A stretch of 64,000 nt of DNA, taken from NCBI RefSeq assembly GCF_024599795.1, contig NZ_CP102246.1, forward strand, positions 3,658,001 through 3,722,000. The letters run 5' to 3'. This DNA comes from Enterobacter cloacae complex sp. R_G8 (lineage in GTDB: Bacteria; Pseudomonadota; Gammaproteobacteria; Enterobacterales; Enterobacteriaceae). The translations under genes and the position numbers were made by a program. This document shows positions 60,250-64,000 of the stretch, one piece after another. Under the pieces are notes generated by a model. That model worked only from the letters and a program-made list of their open reading frames with translations. It searched no databases and was not told the origin of the DNA. Within the stretch, counting starts at the first letter, position 1. Each line of letters starts with the position of its first letter.

Positions 60250-60692
60250 CTGACAACAATACCGCATTAAAGAAGGCTGGCCTGAAAGTTACGCTTCCTC
60301 GGTTAAAAATCCTTGAAGTGCTTCAGGGTCCAGACAATCACCATGTCAGTGCGGAAGACCTTTATAAGCGTCTTATCGACATGGGCGAAGAGATTGGGCT
60401 GGCAACCGTTTATCGTGTGCTGAACCAGTTTGATGACGCGGGCATTGTCACCCGTCATAATTTCGAAGGCGGTAAATCTGTATTCGAACTGACTCAACAG
60501 CATCACCACGATCACCTGATCTGCCTGGATTGCGGCAAGGTCATTGAATTCAGCGATGATTCCATTGAATCACGCCAGCGTGAAATCGCTGCCCGTCATG
60601 GCATCCGCCTGACAAACCACAGCCTGTACCTGTATGGTCACTGCGCTGAAGGCGATTGCCGCGAAGACGATCACGCGCACGACGCGAAATAA
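60246..60692 (+). CDS. fur: Ferric uptake regulator Fur
   Basis: Fur is the Fe(II)-dependent repressor of iron uptake genes. The 148 residues equal E. coli. The winged-helix domain covers 1-83 with the recognition helix in IGLATVYRVLNQFDDAG. The metal sites are in QQHHHDHLICLDCGK, with the zinc cysteines C93 and C96, and in the His-rich tail HCAEGDCREDDHAHD. CAGGACAG precedes the start codon as its ribosome-binding site. A Fur box and uof lie immediately upstream. Confidence 0.98.
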   Translation: MTDNNTALKKAGLKVTLPRLKILEVLQGPDNHHVSAEDLYKRLIDMGEEIGLATVYRVLNQFDDAGIVTRHNFEGGKSVFELTQQHHHDHLICLDCGKVIEFSDDSIESRQREIAARHGIRLTNHSLYLYGHCAEGDCREDDHAHDAK

Positions 60693-60710
60693 GCACGCTT
60701 TCATACTCTG

Positions 60711-60738
60711 AGCCAGCCGTAAGGTTGGCTTTTTTTTG
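60711..60738 (+). terminator. Terminator of fur
   Basis: AGCCAGCC-GTAA-GGTTGGCT forms an 8-bp stem with one G-T pair, followed by eight T residues. It lies 19 bp after the fur stop codon. Confidence 0.88.
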
Positions 60739-60751
60739 CCTGTTGTCTGGC

Positions 60752-60786
60752 AAAAAAAAAGCCCGGCAGCGCAGCGCCACCGGGCA
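60752..60786 (-). terminator. Terminator of chiPQ
   Basis: Reading leftward, GCCCGG and CCGGGC enclose an inner GCGCTGCGCTG loop. Nine T residues follow. It lies 14 bp past the chiQ stop codon and converges with the fur terminator. Confidence 0.88.
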
Positions 60787-60799
60787 TGATAATAACGAG

Positions 60800-61129
60800 T
60801 TAGTGACTGTTGTTGCTGCGAATCTCTTCCCAGATCCGATCGCAACGCTTCGCGACTTCCTGATCGTTACCGGTTTTGCGCGCCTGGATACAGGCCTGGT
60901 AATCCATCACGCGAATATTCTCCTGGGTTGCGAACTGCTCATGCGCTTTCTCTTTTTTCAGCACATTCAGCACGCTCTGGCAGGCTTCGATCTTCTCCGG
61001 CGAACCCTCCGCCGTATTGATACAGGCGCTGTAGGCATCTTTCAGACGGGAGTCCTCTTTCGGGGCCTGATTCTGCGCACAAGCCACCAGTCCCGATGCC
61101 AGCAACGCGACGATTACAATCTTTTTCAT
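60800..61129 (-). CDS. chiQ: Chitosugar-induced lipoprotein ChiQ
   Basis: ChiQ (YbfN) is an outer-membrane or periplasm-facing lipoprotein encoded with the chitoporin. Its function is unknown. The lipobox LVAC puts the lipidated cysteine at residue 17 after a short signal peptide. The 109 residues then show a compact helical domain with four cysteines (SACINTAEGS, EACQSVLN, DYQACIQ and AKRCDRIW). It follows chiP across a GC-rich hairpin and shares its ChiX-controlled mRNA. Confidence 0.92.
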   Translation of the reverse strand: MKKIVIVALLASGLVACAQNQAPKEDSRLKDAYSACINTAEGSPEKIEACQSVLNVLKKEKAHEQFATQENIRVMDYQACIQARKTGNDQEVAKRCDRIWEEIRSNNSH

Positions 61130-61141
61130 ATGTAGTCTCCG

Positions 61142-61167
61142 GTCCGGCGGGAATTACCCCGCCGGAC
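61142..61167 (-). repeat. Intercistronic hairpin between chiP and chiQ
   Basis: GTCCGGCGGG and CCCGCCGGAC form a perfect 10-bp GC-rich stem around a 6-nt loop in the 44-bp gap. With no T run on the minus strand, it is more likely an mRNA stabiliser or partial attenuator than a full terminator. Confidence 0.65.
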
Positions 61168-61173
61168 GAGTCA

Positions 61174-62571
61174 TCAGAAGATGGTGAACGGTGCGATAAC
61201 CATGAATTTCACGTCGCGTTCATCCTGGAAGATGTTGCCGTAACCGCCCGCGTAGCTCGGGATATCGGAGTGGTTGTCGTATTGTGTAAAGTGCAGTTTG
61301 AACATGGTTCCTTTGGCGCGACCATCCTGCAGGGTGTAGATCGCATCCAGGCTGTAAGAGGACTCTTTGAGGCGATAGTTTGGATCGTAGTATGCGTCCG
61401 GTGTTGCCATATCAGCAGGCTTCGCGTCCCATGCGTAGGCGTAAGATGCCCCCACCGCCCAGCCTGGCAGGTTCCAGTTTTTCAGATCATACATTGCGCC
61501 GAAGAAGACCGCTTTTTCGCCATCGGCGTTGAAGTCGGAACGGTTATCCCACCAGATATCCAGACGACCGTTTGAAGATGCATAGGTTGGGGTCATACGC
61601 TGCAGGAAGTAGCCCTGCTGCCCTTCCGCTTTCACCCACGTTCCTTCAAGACGCAAATCCACCTGGCCGACTTTGTAGCCGAAGGTCAGCGCCTGCAACC
61701 ACGCCGTGCCGTCATAAATATCATTCACGCTGCCATCACTGACTTTGTCTCGCGTACCGTAGAACTGGTAACTGGTACTCAGCGGGCTACCAGCAATATC
61801 AAATTTGTAACTGGCTTTAGCAAAATACTGGTCGATATAGCCTTCCGCCTGACCAAATGCCGCTTCAAGCACTAAATCATTTTTAAAGTCGTACTTCGCA
61901 CCCAGCGAGTGGAGATAATCCACTTTGGTCTTTTTATCGTTCTGGTAGAACTTGTCCATTTCGATATGCCACGGCGCTTTATACTCGTTGGTCCACATAT
62001 ACGAGAAGCTCAACGCACCTGCGTCACCGTAATCAAAATTGGCGCCCGCTTCTGCCCCCTGATAGGTACCTGGCATAAAGCTCCAGTGCGGTGCTAACAG
62101 GGTTTGACCGGTTGGCTGAATATAACCACCGCGCGCCCATACCGGGCCGTATTTAAATTTCGCGGCAGCTTTATACAGGCTGATACCGCTTTTATCTCCG
62201 GACCAGTCTTCTTTATACGCTTTATTACTGGAGGAGAAGGCAATTTCGTTCGGGTGGCCGCTGTCACCATTTTCCGCCATTTCAATTGCCGTGAAGGCGG
62301 CAATATCCAGACCGAACATATCGGCAGCGTAACCAGACTGGAAATCCAGGTTGGCGTTCCAGGTAGAGTGAGAAAGGTTCGTTTTATATTTATCTTCCGT
62401 GACATCCTTACGGTCACGTTCACGCTGCCAGTAATAAATACCGCCCGTGAGGGTTGAATCATCGATGAAGCCTGCAGCTTTAGCGTCTGGCGTCACCACC
62501 AGGCCTGACATTGCTGTCACACCGGCAATAGCCAGCGCCAGCGCACTACGTTTGCCACTGAACGTACGCAT
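61174..62571 (-). CDS. chiP: Chitoporin ChiP
   Basis: ChiP (YbfM) is an OprD-family outer-membrane porin that admits chitobiose and longer chito-oligosaccharides. The 465 residues start with a signal peptide ending DAKA at about residue 32. The mature protein is rich in aromatic beta-strand motifs and ends in the outer-membrane signature [10 protein letters not shown] with terminal Phe. The small RNA ChiX can pair with its ribosome-binding site, and a NagC-like palindrome lies upstream. Confidence 0.95.
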   Translation of the reverse strand: MRTFSGKRSALALAIAGVTAMSGLVVTPDAKAAGFIDDSTLTGGIYYWQRERDRKDVTEDKYKTNLSHSTWNANLDFQSGYAADMFGLDIAAFTAIEMAENGDSGHPNEIAFSSSNKAYKEDWSGDKSGISLYKAAAKFKYGPVWARGGYIQPTGQTLLAPHWSFMPGTYQGAEAGANFDYGDAGALSFSYMWTNEYKAPWHIEMDKFYQNDKKTKVDYLHSLGAKYDFKNDLVLEAAFGQAEGYIDQYFAKASYKFDIAGSPLSTSYQFYGTRDKVSDGSVNDIYDGTAWLQALTFGYKVGQVDLRLEGTWVKAEGQQGYFLQRMTPTYASSNGRLDIWWDNRSDFNADGEKAVFFGAMYDLKNWNLPGWAVGASYAYAWDAKPADMATPDAYYDPNYRLKESSYSLDAIYTLQDGRAKGTMFKLHFTQYDNHSDIPSYAGGYGNIFQDERDVKFMVIAPFTIF

Positions 62572-62576
62572 AGATT

Positions 62577-62590
62577 ATTCCTCTTTGACG
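62577..62590 (-). promoter_or_regulatory. ChiX small-RNA target in the chiP leader
   Basis: The plus strand reads ATTCCTCTTTGACG. As I recall ChiX, this is identical to its seed, so the chiP mRNA is exactly complementary over 14 nt. The paired segment contains the GAGGAA ribosome-binding site and ends 5 bases before the start codon. Confidence 0.85.
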
Positions 62591-62678
62591 AATTAAAACG
62601 CCTAAAACGGCGAAAAATATAAAAGACCTGATGGTCAGGGGTAGTCGGAAATACCCTCGAATAACTACCGTCTTTAGG

Positions 62679-62702
62679 TTATTTTTCGCGACGCGAATTA
62701 TC
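62679..62702. promoter_or_regulatory. NagC-like operator upstream of chiP
   Basis: TTATTTTTCGCG and ACGCGAATTATC form a quasi-palindrome with the CG-containing core and A/T-rich flanks typical of NagC sites. It lies about 110-130 bp before chiP. NagC control of chiPQ by GlcNAc-6-phosphate is known in E. coli. Confidence 0.6.
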
Positions 62703-62964
62703 AATGCTTTTCGGCGGGCAAAACTCAGGATTATGACGAAGTGCACATAATTGGTAGTGCTTTGTAACATTTAACGCAAGGCGAGAGCTGGCGGGGGAAA
62801 GAGCGAATTTTCAATGAGTAACATTTTATTTTAGTGTCGATTTTACAGACTTAAGACTTTTCAAAAGCAGATTAACTTTTTTAAAAAAAATAAGTAGCAC
62901 CTCATTGACCTGTTATTTTCACATACCCTATTTCGCTAGTGCTTTAAAGGCATGATCACGCTAT

Positions 62965-62990
62965 AAAAAAACGCCGCATTACGCGGCGTT
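62965..62990 (-). terminator. Terminator of glnS
   Basis: Reading leftward, AACGCCGC-GTAAT-GCGGCGTT forms an 8-bp stem followed by five T residues, 28 bp past the glnS stop codon. Confidence 0.88.
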
Positions 62991-63017
62991 TGTTTCTCAT
63001 TGACCAGCGCGACGTTA

Positions 63018-64000
63018 TTATTCGCCGATCTTCGTCCAAGTATCACGCAGACCAACCGTACGGTTAAATACCGGTTTTTCAGCGGTGCTGTGACGGCTGT
63101 CCAGGCAGAAGTAACCTTCACGTTCAAACTGGAACGCTTTACCCGCCTCAGCCGCTTTGAGGGATGGCTCAGCATAACCCTGTTTGATCACCAGTGATTC
63201 CGGGTTGATGGTCGCCAGGAAGTCTTCTGCTGCGCCTGGGTTAGGCACGCTGAACAGACGATCGTACAGACGAATCTCTACCGGCAGCGCGTGTGATGCA
63301 CTGACCCAGTGGATCACGCCTTTCACCTTACGACCGTCCGCCGGATCTTTGCTCAGGGTCTCGGCATCGTAAGAGCAGAAGATGGTCGTGATGTTACCTT
63401 CTGCATCTTTCTCCACGCGCTCAGCTTTGATCACGTAGGCGTTACGCAGACGCACCTCTTTACCCAGCACCAGTCGCTTGTACTGCTTGTTCGCTTCTTC
63501 GCGGAAGTCAGCACGATCGATCCAGATTTCACCGCTGAACGGCACCTCACGGTTGCCCATCTCCGGTTTATTCGGATGGTTAGGCATGGAGACCATTTCG
63601 CTCGCACCCTGCGGGTAATTTTCGATAACCAGTTTCACCGGGTCGATAACCGCCATCGCGCGCGGCGCGTTTTCGTTCAGATCTTCACGGATGCAGGACT
63701 CCAGAGAGGCCATCTCGATGGTGTTGTCCTGCTTGGTCACGCCGATACGTTTGCAGAACTCACGGATTGACGCCGCGGTGTAGCCACGACGGCGCAGACC
63801 GGAGATGGTCGGCATACGTGGGTCGTCCCAGCCTTCAACATGCTTATCAGTCACCAGCAGGTTCAGCTTACGCTTGGACATCACGGTGTATTCCAGATTC
63901 AGACGAGAGAACTCGTACTGACGCGGATGCACCGGAATCGTGATGTTATCCAGCACCCAGTCGTACAGACGACGGTTGTCCTGGAACTCCAGCGTACACA
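63018..64000 (-). CDS. glnS: Glutaminyl-tRNA synthetase GlnS (5' part beyond window edge)
   Basis: GlnS charges tRNA-Gln. The minus-strand frame is open from the right edge to the stop at 63018, giving 327 complete C-terminal codons of about 554. The methionine at 63956 is internal, because the frame continues upstream as [15 protein letters not shown]. The class I KMSKS-type motif appears as VMSKRKL. The anticodon-binding beta-barrel domains follow. The Rossmann half with the HIGH motif lies outside the window. Confidence 0.96.
   Translation of the reverse strand, partial: CTLEFQDNRRLYDWVLDNITIPVHPRQYEFSRLNLEYTVMSKRKLNLLVTDKHVEGWDDPRMPTISGLRRRGYTAASIREFCKRIGVTKQDNTIEMASLESCIREDLNENAPRAMAVIDPVKLVIENYPQGASEMVSMPNHPNKPEMGNREVPFSGEIWIDRADFREEANKQYKRLVLGKEVRLRNAYVIKAERVEKDAEGNITTIFCSYDAETLSKDPADGRKVKGVIHWVSASHALPVEIRLYDRLFSVPNPGAAEDFLATINPESLVIKQGYAEPSLKAAEAGKAFQFEREGYFCLDSRHSTAEKPVFNRTVGLRDTWTKIGE

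Larger units (their letters stand above)
62572..63017 (-). promoter_or_regulatory. glnS-chiP intergenic region
   Basis: The 446 bp hold the chiP promoter and leader, the ChiX target (62577-62590), a NagC-like operator (62679-62702) and, at the far end, the glnS terminator. The stretch 62800-62940 is AT-rich and otherwise featureless. No gene is readable. Confidence 0.8.

Overview
The window is a gene-dense, moderately GC-rich stretch of enterobacterial core chromosome. Protein lengths, catalytic residues and gene order match Escherichia coli K-12 almost gene for gene (mod-gal-gpmA-aroG-nadA-tRNA-tol/pal-cyd-suc-sdh-gltA-nei-phr-kdp-speF-pgm-seqA-fldA-fur-chiPQ-glnS). Several genes I expect in E. 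coli are missing, and the proteins differ throughout, so the source is most likely Enterobacter, Lelliottia, Leclercia or a close relative. That placement rests on remembered sequences, not a search. I see no prophage, integron, CRISPR array, insertion sequence or obviously foreign island.

Layout. 1-5300: modC (cut by the left edge), modB and modA, the small AcrAB-TolC helper acrZ, and divergent modE-modF. 5400-9800: galETKM with both GalR operators. 9900-14300: Fur-boxed gpmA, TyrR-boxed aroG, ybgS, zitB, then the NAD genes pnuC-nadA. 15500-16200: a tRNA-Lys/Val operon with an odd 3' tail. 16280-22300: the ybgC-tolQRA-tolB-pal-cpoB envelope-constriction cluster and ybgE. 22300-25150: cytochrome bd oxidase cydABX. 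25886-35556: sdhCDAB-sucABCD, divergent from gltA (36211-37494). Together these hold citrate synthase and the 2-oxoglutarate-to-fumarate half of the TCA cycle. 37594-42892: phr-ybgI-pxpBCA-nei (DNA repair plus 5-oxoproline recycling). 43129-51430: ybfA and kdpFABCDE (high-affinity potassium uptake with its sensor kinase and regulator). 51710-55579: speFL-speF-potE (ornithine decarboxylation and putrescine/ornithine exchange). 55683-57896: pgm and seqA. 58080-60692: ybfF, ybfE, fldA, uof and fur. 60800-62571: chiQ-chiP (chito-oligosaccharide uptake). The 3' part of glnS lies at the right edge.

Regulation is unusually legible. I can read a ModE palindrome, two GalR operators spaced 113 bp apart, a CRP site, two Fur boxes, a TyrR box, a NadR box, a perfect FNR box, a KdpE-type T tract, a NagC-like site, a ChiX antisense target and the SpeFL arrest peptide. 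Most convergent gene pairs are separated by bidirectional hairpin terminators.

I found no wholly new system. The observations most worth checking are: (i) a composite REP-plus-terminator module, about 87% identical over about 88 bp, that fills the convergent gaps gltA/nei and potE/pgm; (ii) an exact 19-nt copy of the tRNA-Lys 3' end, 100 bp beyond the last tRNA and next to the operon terminator; (iii) a shifted uof/fur junction in which the leader ORF now stops exactly on the fur start codon; (iv) zitB and pnuC sharing one TTAA as both stop codons; and (v) 48-bp tandem repeats in tolA.
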